Of a stretch of 64,000 bases of DNA, positions 1 to 11,666 are shown piece by piece. Origin of the DNA: Labia minor (Eukaryota > Arthropoda > Insecta > Dermaptera > Spongiphoridae); the NCBI GenBank assembly GCA_963082975.1, contig OY720344.1:1488001-1552000 (forward strand), given 5' to 3'. Within the stretch, counting starts at the first letter, position 1, and every line of letters begins with the position of its first letter. The notes below the pieces were generated by a model. That model made no database searches, was not told the origin of the DNA, and saw only the letters and a program-made list of their open reading frames with translations. A program made the position numbers and the translations under genes.

Positions 1-108
1 AATATATATCGTAATTTATAATTATAAAATATTATTAAAATATATATTTTTAATTTTATTTCGAAATTAAATAAAAAATTTTAAAATATTTTAAATATAA
101 AAAAAATA

Positions 109-1074
109 TATATTTTTAATTTTATTTCGAAATTAAATAAAAAATTTTAAAATATTTTAAATATAAAAAAAATATTAATACAATATTCTTTAAAAAAAGG
201 CGGGAGTCAAATTTCAATATAAATGTCATTTGTGATGTCATCAATATATAAATTAATAATAAATAATATTAATAAATATTAAATTTAATAAAAGAACAAT
301 GAATAAATAAATATAAAATAGTAATTTATTAAAATGTAAACAATAGATAAAAAGAAAAAAAATAAGAAATTCATTATTTTCATTTTCATTTTTAAATAAC
401 GATTCACCCGGAGAGTTTCGAACCGACGAAATCCACTCGTTAAAACATCACTTTACCATCTTGACTAAATATATTTAGATAAAAAATTGTCATTTTTTTA
501 CTGTCTTAGCAGGCAGATTTGATGTTTTTTATTTTATTTTTTTTTTTTTGAGAGAGATTAATAAATATCTATATATATTTTATTAAAAATAAATATTTTT
601 AATTTTATTTCGAAATTAAATAATAAATTTTAAAATATTTTAAATATAAAAAAAATATTAATACAATATTCTTTAAAAAAAGGCGGGAGTCAAATTTCAA
701 TATAAATGTCATTTGTGATGTCATCAATATATAAATTAATAATAAATAATATTAATAAATATTAAATTTAATAAAAGAACAATGAATAAATAAATATAAA
801 ATAGTAATTTATTAAAATGTAAACAATAGATAAAAAGAAAAAAAATAAGAAATTCATTATTTTCATTTTCATTTTTAAATAACGATTCACCCGGAGAGTT
901 TCGAACCGACGAAATCCACTCGTTAAAACATCACTTTACCATCTTGACTAAATATATTTAGATAAAAAATTGTCATTTTTTTACTGTCTTAGCAGGCAGA
1001 TTTGATGTTTTTTATTTTATTTTTTTTTTTTTGAGAGAGATTAATAAATATCTATATATATTTTATTAAAAATA
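109..1074. repeat. 483-bp direct tandem duplication inside family A copy 1
   Basis: Two nearly identical units follow one another at about 109-591 and 592-1074; for example GGCGGGAGTC near 199 recurs near 682. A partial third start follows the second unit. Each unit carries a poly-T tract, a GAGAGAGATT motif and a tRNA-like box pair. Left of the first unit, a shorter stretch of about 70 bp is also duplicated. The near identity suggests a recent unequal exchange or replication slippage, or an assembly artefact. Confidence 0.85.
414..467 (-). promoter_or_regulatory. tRNA-like A-box/B-box pair in family A
   Basis: Read on the minus strand, a loose A box (TAGTCAAGATGG, 467-456) is followed by a near-consensus B box (GGTTCGAAACT, 424-414) at tRNA-like spacing. 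The same pair recurs 483 bp further on (about 897-950). These are the hallmarks of an internal RNA polymerase III promoter as found in tRNA-derived SINEs. No full tRNA cloverleaf with acceptor stem is evident, so this is not called a tRNA gene. Confidence 0.5.
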
Positions 1075-1382
1075 AATATTTTTAATTTTATTTCGAAATT
1101 AAATAATAAATTTTAAAATATTTTAAATAAAAAAAAATATTAATACAAATAAAAATGGAGGCCAATTTTGACGTTTTCCATATATAATTTTCAATTAAGA
1201 AATTAATAATGAAGCTGAATGTTTCAAGAGATATCATCAATAAAACTTAATTTTTCTTTATAAATACTATATCTAGTGTGAATTTGAAAAAAATCGTTAG
1301 AGCGGTTTTTGAGAACCATGATATATAGATAGATAGATATATACAATTTTAGCTAGCATAATAAGATAAGATAAGATGTAAA

Positions 1383-2025
1383 ATTGATTTATTATATATC
1401 ATTTTCTTCCACTTTTGAATCTAAATACAAATCAATACATATTTCGTCGATATCTTTATTATTTTCATTTATATAGTAGAAAAAACGTAATTTGTTGTTA
1501 ATATTTTAGGCAAAAAGCTATTTTTGGAAATACAAATGTAAAATTTATTAATATATATCATTTTCTTCCATTTGTGATTCTAAACGCAAATAAATTCAAA
1601 TTTCGCCAAAATCATAATTTTTTTCATTGATTTCATAGAAAAAGCGTGAATTTTTAATAATATTTTAGCGAAAATGTTACTTTTTTAAATACAATTGTAA
1701 AATTTATTAATCATATATCATTATCATTTATTTCTGAGTCTAAACACGATTAAATTAAAATTTAATCGATATCTCAATTATTTTCGTGGATTTCATAGAA
1801 AAAACGACATTTTTCACTGATATATTAGCGAAAATGCTACTTTTTTAAATAGAAATAAATATTAAATTTATGAATTATCTATCATTCTTATTTATTTCTG
1901 ATTTTAAATACAAATAAATTAAAATTTCATCGATATCTCAATTATTTTCGTGGATTTAATAGAAAAAACGACATTTTTCATTAAGATATTCACGAAAATG
2001 CTACTTTTTTAAATAGAAATAAAAA
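1383..2025. repeat. Diverged tandem array, about 160-bp monomer, four copies
   Basis: Four successive monomers start near 1383, 1543, 1698 and 1860. Each begins with an AAATTTATTAAT-like block and runs through TCATT-TTCTT, a 'TTCGTCGATATC'-like block and 'TAGAAAAAACG'. Each ends in 'GCGAAAATGCTACTTTTTTAAATA'-like sequence. Identity between neighbours is moderate, highest between the last two. No coding potential is seen. It abuts the family A element and may be a decaying minisatellite. Confidence 0.75.
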
Positions 2026-2600
2026 AAAGTACATTCAAAATCAAATGTATTTCTTTGAAAAATAAATAATAATCCTAATAATAATAATAATAAATGTATT
2101 ATTTTATTAAGTTAATCATCTGATATGAAAGTATGAAGAAAAAAAACATTATCTAAATTATACAATTGTATAATGTAATTCAATCAATGCATCTTAATTA
2201 AATATCTTCATTCATTAAACAAGTTATATAATTTTATTTATATTATATATAATAAAGTTTTTTTTTTATAAATTTTATTGAAATAAAAATAAATTAAAAA
2301 ATAAAATAAATTAACAAAAAAAAAAAATTAATTATTTATTGTCTCTCCCACATTTTATTTATTTTTTTAAGAATAAGACTAGAACAATTTCAAAAGAATA
2401 AAACCAGTATTAATTAGTGTTTCCAAAACTAAAAAAAAAATAACATTATCAGATCTACCTTTTCCTTAATTATATATAAAATCACATAATATATAGATAT
2501 ATATATAAAAAAAAACATGAGTAAAATATAAAATATAAGAATGCTTTGGTGCACAGCTCTAAATTAGGTGATTAAAAACAAATGTCTATATATATATAGA

Positions 2601-2783
2601 CAGTGGCGTAACTATAGGGGGGGGGGGGCAGGGGGGGACATATGTCCCCGGGCGCCAAATTTAGGGGGCGCAAAATTAGGGTCATTAATATTCTTTAAAA
2701 AAAATTAAATTAAATATATATAAGAAAGGGGGCGCTAATTTCTAAGTTGCCTCCAGGCGCAAGAACCTCACGGTACGCCACTG
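2601..2783. mobile_element. hAT-type MITE with 8-bp target duplication
   Basis: The left end is CAGTGGCGTAACTATAG and the right end is CGGTACGCCACTG, giving an inverted CAGTGGCGTA terminus. It is flanked by an exact 8-bp duplication TATATAGA (2593-2600 and 2784-2791). The interior is unusually GC-rich for this window (a G run at 2617-2637 and GGGGGCGC motifs) and has no ORF. An 8-bp duplication and CAG...CTG ends are typical of hAT transposons. Confidence 0.9.
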
Positions 2784-2791
2784 TATATAGA

Positions 2792-4550
2792 CATTTGTTT
2801 TATTTATGAATTAATAATAATTTTTGGCCTTAACTAACTTTATATAAAAAAATTATATCCAGATTATCAATAAATATACTCTGTTATTTAAATTTAAATA
2901 ATTCAGAAATAATAATATTAAGCTGTTAAAAAATAGCTAAAGAGTGAACGATATATATAAATATATATAAAAATATGAAAAAATTAACTACAATAATTAT
3001 GTATGTATTTTATATTAATGTTCTTGCAAAAAAAATATATATTACAATAATTAATTTAGATAGGAAATTTATATAAAATAAATAAATTTATTAAAAATCT
3101 TTTTACACTTTTATTTATTTTTGTTGAAAATTAATAAAATAAAATGCAATAAGATGTTTAATTATTATGAACATTAAAATCTATAATTTGGTTATTATTT
3201 TACCGGTTTGGTTGAGGTGAGAATAGATTTAATGCATTTTTTTATAATTTATAAAAAAAAAAAAACGAAGAATATGGGAAGATATGGGTGAGATTGTATA
3301 ACGACGATATCCAAATATAGTAAGAATCATAAAAAATGGAACGTTGTCAGTGGGATAGGATGTGGTTTTTAGGGAGGCCAATTAAGTAAGAATGGAGACG
3401 ATGATCAACTTTCGATATAGATAACATTACAGAGATTAATTAGATAATTTTGTCCTATTCTTCTATTTATTTCAATTATGTAAAGTACTATTAATGCAAT
3501 TAATTAGTTAAGGCCAATATGAAGCAACCCTATCACAATAATAAATGTTAAATGCATGCCCATTAATTATTATAACAAAGCATAATAAATTTTAGAAGAA
3601 ATAATTGGAATATAAAATGATGATAGTTTATATACATTATATAATTTGACTCACTCACAGTACAAGTCAGGAGTCAAATTGATTCAATTCCATAGATATG
3701 TTATAATAATATACTAAAATATAATCGAAATGATTAATCAATTTTATTCAATTTATTTATAAAATAAATATCGTTTAATCACACACACACACACAATCAA
3801 TTGGAATTTTGATCAAATTGGAGGATGATATTTTTTACTTATGAAATTGGCACGAAATATCATAATAATAATTTACATACGTATAATAACTTTTGTGGTT
3901 TATCTCATAATTATTAAAAGGATTTTTATTGAAATATTGTATGTTTATTTAATTCAATATATATAAATTATACAAATATGTGGTCTTTCAATAAAAATCC
4001 ATTTAATAATCATAATAATAATAATAATAATATATAAATTTATTAATCATTTGAAATATTTTTGGAGCATAAAGATTTAAGAAAAAATTTTAGTCTTTCA
4101 CTCTCTCTCTCTCCCTTTCATATATATTTATATAAATCTAAAAGTAAATATATAATAATAAATTTATATATATATATATAAATGACAAAATTAAATAAGA
4201 GTGGAACCATTCAAAATTTTTACAATATTTTTAATCAACTTTTAATAACTTCATGTCTTCCAGCCTGCCTGTCTGTTCGCTCAAATGTAAAATTGCAATT
4301 AATTTTTCATTAACTTTAAATGGAGCTCGTCTTCTGAAAGTTTTTTTTTTTAGATATTTAAATGGTCTCTAAAAAGTATAGAAGGAATATAATTGAATTA
4401 TAGTTAATCAATTAAATGTAATTAGCGAATAAAGGTTACTCTTTTAGTTTTGGAACATTTAATTTTTTTATTTAACGCCATCTGAAGCATAAATATTGAT
4501 TTCAAGATAGATTTTCATTTTTATATTAATTAAAAATATTTTATAATATG
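2792..4550. other. Gene-free AT-rich stretch
   Basis: I see no coding exon, RNA gene or mobile-element terminus here. It holds short microsatellites such as (AC)n at 3781-3795, (AAT)n near 4014-4031, (CT)n near 4099-4112 and (TA)n near 4169-4182. Confidence 0.5.
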
Positions 4551-4555
4551 ATTTT

Positions 4556-4900
4556 TATTAAACAGGTCGAGGTAACCCTGGGGGGAGTTTTCGCCTCAAA
4601 CCTTGAACCGTTTTTTTACCGACCGACGATAGGAAGTGAAGGTGTATTTTTTCACACCAAATTTCACATGTGGAGATTTTTATATATCTCCACGAATTAT
4701 ATGCATGCATTTTGTTAACAGAAAAAAGTATATTTAGCATCATGTCTGACAGTATTGACGCCCGTACAGCGTGAACAGCTCAACCGATTTTGATAAAATT
4801 TAGTATATTTACTTAATGCATCAGTAACATGAATTCATCTACTTTTGGTGCAAATCCCGAAACAGGAAGTGGTATTATACCAAAACTATTAATTTTATAT
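4556..4900. repeat. Fragment of the CCGACCGACGATAG repeat (family B part of the Helentron-like element)
   Basis: It contains ACCGACCGACGATAG (4619-4633), 'CACACCAAATTTCACATGTGGAGA', 'TATCTCCACGAAT' and 'AGCATCATGTCTGACAG'. All of these recur at 13016-13092 or, inverted, at 39190-39530. Near 4785-4810 lies a block reading '...AACCGATTTTGATAAAATTT...', the kind of conserved non-coding block common in arthropod Helitrons and MITEs. A short related piece (CTGGCCACAGCTCA) lies at 5091-5104. Confidence 0.65.
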
Positions 4901-5869
4901 TCATTGTCCCAAAATATTTCACTTAAAACATATTTTAATATAGTAATTAAACTAAAAATAACAACTAAGATAATATAATTTAGTCAATTTAATTCAAGTT
5001 TTAAAAATACTTTTTTTTATACTTTATATATATATATATAATGTGTTGTTTGAAAATTAATTTATTTCCAATCATCGGTCGATTCTGTGCCTGGCCACAG
5101 CTCATATATTTATTTGTTTCCGCCATCAGGGAAAAACACCTGCCCAAGCGGACAGTGATTCCCAGAGAATAATTTTCAATTAAATGCCATTACCAAAAAC
5201 GTGATATTTATTATTCTAGTGAATCATTATTTCATCTTATGTTTTGTTTTTAGAAGAAGAGGCCATTAAGTTAAAGAGTTTAAGTAGGCGCATATGAATA
5301 AATTGTGAATAAATATTGAATGCAAAATTAAACTAAAAAGTAGAAAATATTTTTTTCTATAAGCCTGATAAAGTCTATGATTGAATTGTTTCATTTCTCC
5401 ATTTGCTTTTCTATGTTATTTCTATGCTATTCAAAGAATTATAATTTAGATATATTCGTATTTATAACACTAAAACACTATTAACAAGTAATACAATTTC
5501 TTCTAATATAATCAACTATTTTTTTTTTTTATTTGATTGAGAATATGTAAATTCAAGAATATCATAATTCTATTAAAATTTGTTACGTACTAAGATACAA
5601 GTATATTACATTATAAAAATGAATAAAAGATTAAATTCTTGGCTGTTTAATTGTCAATTTTATTGCATAATAGAAATAATTTATCAGTTTGTGAGTTTAA
5701 TAAAATTTTTATTATTACAAAAATTTGTCTTGATGTTTCATATAAATAAATCAAACTACGTGCCCCAAAGTATTTTCGTTTAATATGAAAGAAATCAATC
5801 ATAGACTTTGTAAGATTATATATAGAAAAATTATTTTATTCTTTTTAGTCCACGAGAAAAACGTTTTAT

Positions 5870-6375
5870 AAAATTATGGCAATTGTTTATAAAACAGAAG
5901 CTTCAGGGATTTGGATAAAACTTTACCAGTGGATACCTTTTTTAATTCCAAGTGACTATTAAATTAGGAAATGGTTATATAAATTTGCATATAAATCCAT
6001 TCAATTTGGCTACCATGTTTTATTAATTTTGCCAGTAGAGAGAGGGCTTCACTAATTTTCGGGGTTTTTTTTTCATTTCGGTTTGGATATAGGGGAGAAT
6101 TAAAAAATTAATTAATTAATCAAAAAAAAAAACCCGAAAATTAGTGAATAAGTGAATAGTTAGTGAATTAGTCAATAAAACATTATTAAATGGCTGCTCT
6201 CATTTGGAGGTTCATAACTAGTTTATCTGTCAAACATTAATGATTTTTATCTCAGAAACTAGAAGCGACCGAGAAATATTGCATAAGGAAAGTTTCTTTG
6301 GGATTAAAAAAGGAATCCACTGGTAAAGTTTTATCCCTGAAGTTTCGGATTTTGTAAACAATTACCAAATAAAAT
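5870..6375. mobile_element. Foldback-type MITE with nested palindrome
   Basis: The outer arms are inverted repeats of about 85 bp. The left arm (about 5870-5955) contains 'CTTCAGGGAT', 'AAAACTTTACCAGTGGAT' and 'CCTTTTTTAAT'. The right arm (about 6296-6372) contains their reverse complements. Nested inside, TTCACTAATTTTCGGG (from 6048) is mirrored by CCCGAAAATTAGTGAA (to about 6148). No ORF is present. The target duplication was not resolved. Confidence 0.75.
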
Positions 6376-6763
6376 TTTTTTTATATTATTTAATCTAAAA
6401 ACACAAATTTTTATCTATTTTTTTTTCTTTATATATATATATATATATCTTAGATTATTTTATCTTTATTATACAAGAGAAGAGAGTAAATCCTGATGAA
6501 CAAACAAACAATTATAATCAATAAGATTGTAAATATAGGTACTTAATATGTGACTTTTATTATTAATTAAATGGGGTGATTTTTGTTAAGGGTGGAAATA
6601 ATTGTACCTTATATCCTTTAACAAATTAATTTAATATATTTATAAAATTTATTATCTATAAAATGGAATTAAAATTGATAATTAAAAATTTAAATTATGA
6701 TTTTCAAATCAAATTAAATTTTTTATCCCTCCAAAATTAATCTTCCGAGACTGATAATGTTTT

Positions 6764-8350
6764 TTAAAGTGCTGTGCGTTCATCATAAACGACACAGGCC
6801 TCGTTATCGACAAGAGATGCTGTATCTGTCGCTAGTGATCCCCCAGAAGTACAAAGGCCGGCGATTGATCCGCCACCGCTAGTTGAGTCATGAAGACATT
6901 GACTCCGTGATTTACTAAGAGCAATGATAGCAGCCTCATCGTTTCGCATTCGATTTTTTCGTTTTTTGCTAAAATTAACCTAATATAATTTGAAAAAAAA
7001 AAAAAAAAAAACTAATTAATTAATTAATTAATTAATTACTTAATTTTAAATCAATCAATTCATATATTATTTGTCTATGTTTTACTTTAGCGTAAAGTTC
7101 TGCTAAATCCTCTTCTGTCGAAAGAGGACGTCCTCGAGCTCGAACCCAAGACGGAAGACTACGTGTTTTCAAAGCAGTTTCACTATCTGGATCATCAGCT
7201 GCAGCTCCCGCTTCCAGAACTAAAATCAATCATAATAATTAATAATATTATCTTCTTGTTGGGTCCAGAAATATAAAAAAAAATGGAATTAATCATCTTA
7301 CCGCAACTACTGGAAGCATATTGATGATGGGAAGGGGGAGAAAATTGAGATATTTCTGGTGTGATGGTGACTACGGGTGATGCATTTGAATGATGATGGT
7401 GAAGAGGACTGGTCCATGCAGGACTCCAAGGAGCAGACGCAACAGCAATCAAACTAGAATTTGGTGGCTGACTTAATGGTCGATGATGAGAACGTTTTTC
7501 ACTTTGTGTACGAATCTAAATAACAACAAGAATTGAATTTATTTACATTCATGGATTAATGGGACAAGTTTTTATAGCTATATTTATAGCTATATATATA
7601 TATAAGAAAATAATATATGAAATGATTTATTAATGTCAATAATATTAGAAATATTCTCCACTGCAAATAAATATAAAAAGAGCTTATTTATAAATACATA
7701 TAATATAATAAAAAAAAAATTAAACTTTATTATTTTAAGTATTATTATTTATTTGAATTAATATATTTTATTTCTAGATTGCTATATTTTAAGGATGGAT
7801 ATAAATATATATAATTTTTTGTAGATAAGTATAATTAAAAGAAATATTGATTGATATCGTCTCTTGAGGTGGTTTCGTTAATATTCTGAATGTCCAGTCT
7901 GGCGCCAGACAATATCGATCCAAAAATGACTCAAGAGCCTACCATTACGGATTCATTTACTATTTATAAGTTGTTTTTTTCTTTTTCTTTGTCTTTTTTT
8001 TTTTTACCAATGTTGATGAAATTCCAAGTGAAGGAGAGTGATGTGTCGATGAAAGAGAACGTTGCGGAGAAGAAATATTGCTACTAGGATGATGATGACC
8101 TAAAATTCGACTGTTATAAAACCAATGATCACCGTGATCATGTTTTGTATTGTGTGATGAGGGATGACGAGAGACAGGCGACGGAGTACATTCATTTGAA
8201 CTGGAACCTAAAATCAAAATTAATATTCATTATTAGAATTACAATATTATTTTAATATTAATCAATAATTTATTATTTGTATGAAAAAAATTTACAAGTT
8301 AAAAGGATGAAGATGTTTTTTTTTTATTGAATCATCGTTTTAAAATAGTA

Positions 8351-8405
<55 letters not shown>

Positions 8406-8917
8406 CAAATTCTAATCCCTCAAAATCATCAATTTATATATAAGTTAAAGTTTTGAGCCGTGGGTCGTCGTTTTTAATAAAACGTTTCGAAAGAAAAAGT
8501 ATGAAATTACTTTTCCTTAAATTTTATATTTATTTATTTTTATTAAGAAAAAATACAACGGCTTTTACAAAACGTATTACAATTGTTCTAGTTGAACATT
8601 TATGCAGCTATTCCTATAAGTGGATTGTTGAGGTGAAGTACATATGAAGTAACATATGTAAGCAAAATTGCAGGTAACCGAATAAATAAGGTTTCAGAAT
8701 AAATGTAGGTAATCAATCATTGATTCCTAGTGAAGCAAATGCAGGTGATTCTTAATGAATCCCTGTGTAAAAGGGCAGAGCCTTCGGCCTTCAAATGGAT
8801 TGAGTCAAGCCTGGCTATGGGGTCGAGAAGCCATCTTTTATAATATAATTTAGTGCTGCGCTTGCAGAAATCATGACGTCATGAATTCTGCTGGAGTTGC
8901 AATAACTGGGTCTATAA

Positions 8918-8953
<36 letters not shown>

Positions 8954-11635
8954 AATATATAAGTATAAAAATGCCTTTTTTTTATGCTTATATATTGGAT
9001 ATATTAAGATACAGAATTTTAGAAAGTTATTTGTGTGAACACATGGCAAAGTGTATAAAGGATAGCTTTCTAAAATTTATTGTTTTAAAAAAACACCCAA
9101 GGAAAAAACCCAGAGATCCTTTTCGTTCCCCAGAGGGAGTAAAGGGTGGACAATTTTGCCAAGTGGCATAGGAGGGGAGAATGTCCATTTTTACATGCAG
9201 AGACATTTTTTGGTGATTCTTGGATGGAGTGTAAGGGAAGCGACTTCATCGGAATAAGTGAGAACAAAATACAAGGATCATCGAGGGGAGCTGCCTGCCC
9301 TGATAAGACGACATGATACCTTGAGGAAAATATCCAAGAATCATCTTACTTGAAGTCCCAGTGTTCCCCGAACTCACTATTAATTTGAATAACACAGCTA
9401 AGTAGTCGACTACTATTATATATAAATAATTGCAATTATTCTATGAACTCAATTCCATTAAATTTATACTCCTCTTAATTTTTTACGGCACCATTAAAAA
9501 TATTCAATTTCTAATTAATTTCTTATTATCAATTGTATCCAATAATTTCTTCTATTCTTATTAAATAAATAATTTTTAGTTGTAATAATATATAAGCATT
9601 TTTTCATATTGAACCTATTCAATTTTATATGTTCCCTAATCAACCTACGCGGATTCAATAACCCTTTTAATTATGCAAAATTCAATCCAGAGTGCTACCA
9701 ATTAATTAAACCAATTTTAAACCTAATATTTTCTCATAAAATACCTGCCCCAATTTCCTCTTATATACGACAATATATATAAATTTCATTTATTTCAAGA
9801 ATGAATCGAATAGAGAAAAAATGGTAAATGTCAGATGAAAATTTTATATTTATATTTGTCCCTCAATTCTAAAATTAGTTATGATAAAATAATAAATATA
9901 AAATTTAGTTTAGCTATTTATAGTTAGTTAGTTTTTAGTTGATTAAATAGTATATAATATAATACAATAATATAAATATATTATATAAGGAATATAATTA
10001 TAAGAAAATCTACAAGAATTTAATAATATCAATATATTTTATTGTTTTATTTTCTGTTTTTCTATTTTATTTTCCAAAATATCTATTTAATATTTAATTT
10101 AATTTTAATCAAATTAATAGAATTAAATAATTGAGAAAAAATAAAAAATAAAAAAATGTACATCGAATTACAACCCAACACCTAGATAACAAATAAAAAT
10201 ATAATTAAATTGATATGAATTTATCTATTTCACTTTCTCTTATTAACTTGAAAAAGAGGATAAGTATGTAAATACAATGATAAAAAATAACAGCAAAGAA
10301 ATGTTTCGGAAGTTAATATTGAAGACAATAAACTAAATGAAGTGTTGTGCAATTGCAGAGAAAGAACAGCATTATATATACTTATGTATATAATATAATA
10401 TGTATATAATAGATAGAATCATTATAGTTATAAATAATAAATATGTTTAATAAGAAACTTCTTCATTGACGAGGAAGGTAATATATATACAAGAGTCCTA
10501 GATTCTAGACTGTACAAAAAGATGAAATGAATAAAAATAAGCTGGAGTGTCTCCACTAGACTATCTCGCAAATTTGAATTGGATTAAATAACATAATATA
10601 CATATTATATTCAAATTAAATTTAATTAATTATAAATTATAAATTAAAATTAATAAATCTTATCTTATTATGCTAGCTAAAATTGTTTGTATCTATCTAT
10701 ATATATATATAGCCATGGGTTCTCAAAAACCGCTCTAACGATTTTTTTCAAATTCACACTAGATATAGTATTTATAAAGAAAAATTAAGTTTTATTGATC
10801 ATATCCCTGGAAAAGTACATCTTCATTATTTATTTCTTAATTTAAAATTATATATGGATGACGTCACAACTGACATTCATTTTTATTTTTTAACTGAAAT
10901 TGTATTAATATTTTTTTTTTTATTTAAAATATTTTAAAATTTATTATTTAATTTCGAAATAAAATTAAAAATATTTATTTTTAATAAAATATATATATAT
11001 TTATTAATCTCTCTCAAAAAAAAAAACAACAAAACAAATAAATGGCTTTGAAAGATGGTACAAAAATGTTATTTTTATTATCTAACTATATTAGTCCAGC
11101 GGGTAGAGAGACTGTTTTGACTGAGTGCGAGTGGAGTTCGAAGGGTCGAAGCTTGACTCGAGCATCGATATGTAAAAATAAAAATAATAAATTTGTTAAT
11201 TTTTTTTTTATCTATTTTCGTGTTTATTTTTTAATAAATTACTATTTTATATTTATTTATTCATTGTTCTTTTATTAAATTTAATATTTATTAATATTAT
11301 TTATTATTAATTTATATATGGATGACGTCACAAATGACATTCAGATTGAAATTTGACTCCCGCCTTTTTTTTTAAAGGATATTGTATTAATATTTTTTTT
11401 ATATTTAAAATATTTTAAAAGTTTTTATTTAATTTCGAAATAAAATTAAAAATATATATTTTAATAATATTTTATAATTATAAATTACGATATATATTTA
11501 TCATTCTTCCAATAAAAAAAAAAGTCGAATTGGCAGTCGTGGGACTGGCCGACAGAAGTGAAAACTTGTGCGTAAGAAATTTGAAAGCAGACGGAATGCG
11601 CACCAGCTTCACGAGAAAAATGAAATTTATATACG

Positions 11636-11666
<31 letters not shown>

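Larger units (their letters stand above)
1..1376 (-). mobile_element. Family A repeat element, copy 1 (non-autonomous)
   Basis: This is an inverted copy of the repeat also seen at 10659-11499 and 32707-33265. On the minus strand it begins with CTTATCTTATTATGCTAGC (near 1375), followed by a conserved block around 1255-1320. An AT-rich middle follows, and it ends in the TTATAATTATAAATTACG block at the very start of the window. The true outer end may lie outside the window. No open reading frame is present. The copy has been enlarged by an internal 483-bp duplication. The class is uncertain: no clear target duplication is visible, and MITE or Helitron-like are both possible. Confidence 0.7.

Noticed and set aside
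414-480. A true tRNA gene
   Set aside because: The A-box and B-box words are present, but no paired acceptor stem or clear anticodon arm is visible, and the piece is repeated inside a mobile element.
1383-2025. CRISPR-like array
   Set aside because: The units are long, diverged and without unique spacers, and the window is eukaryotic.
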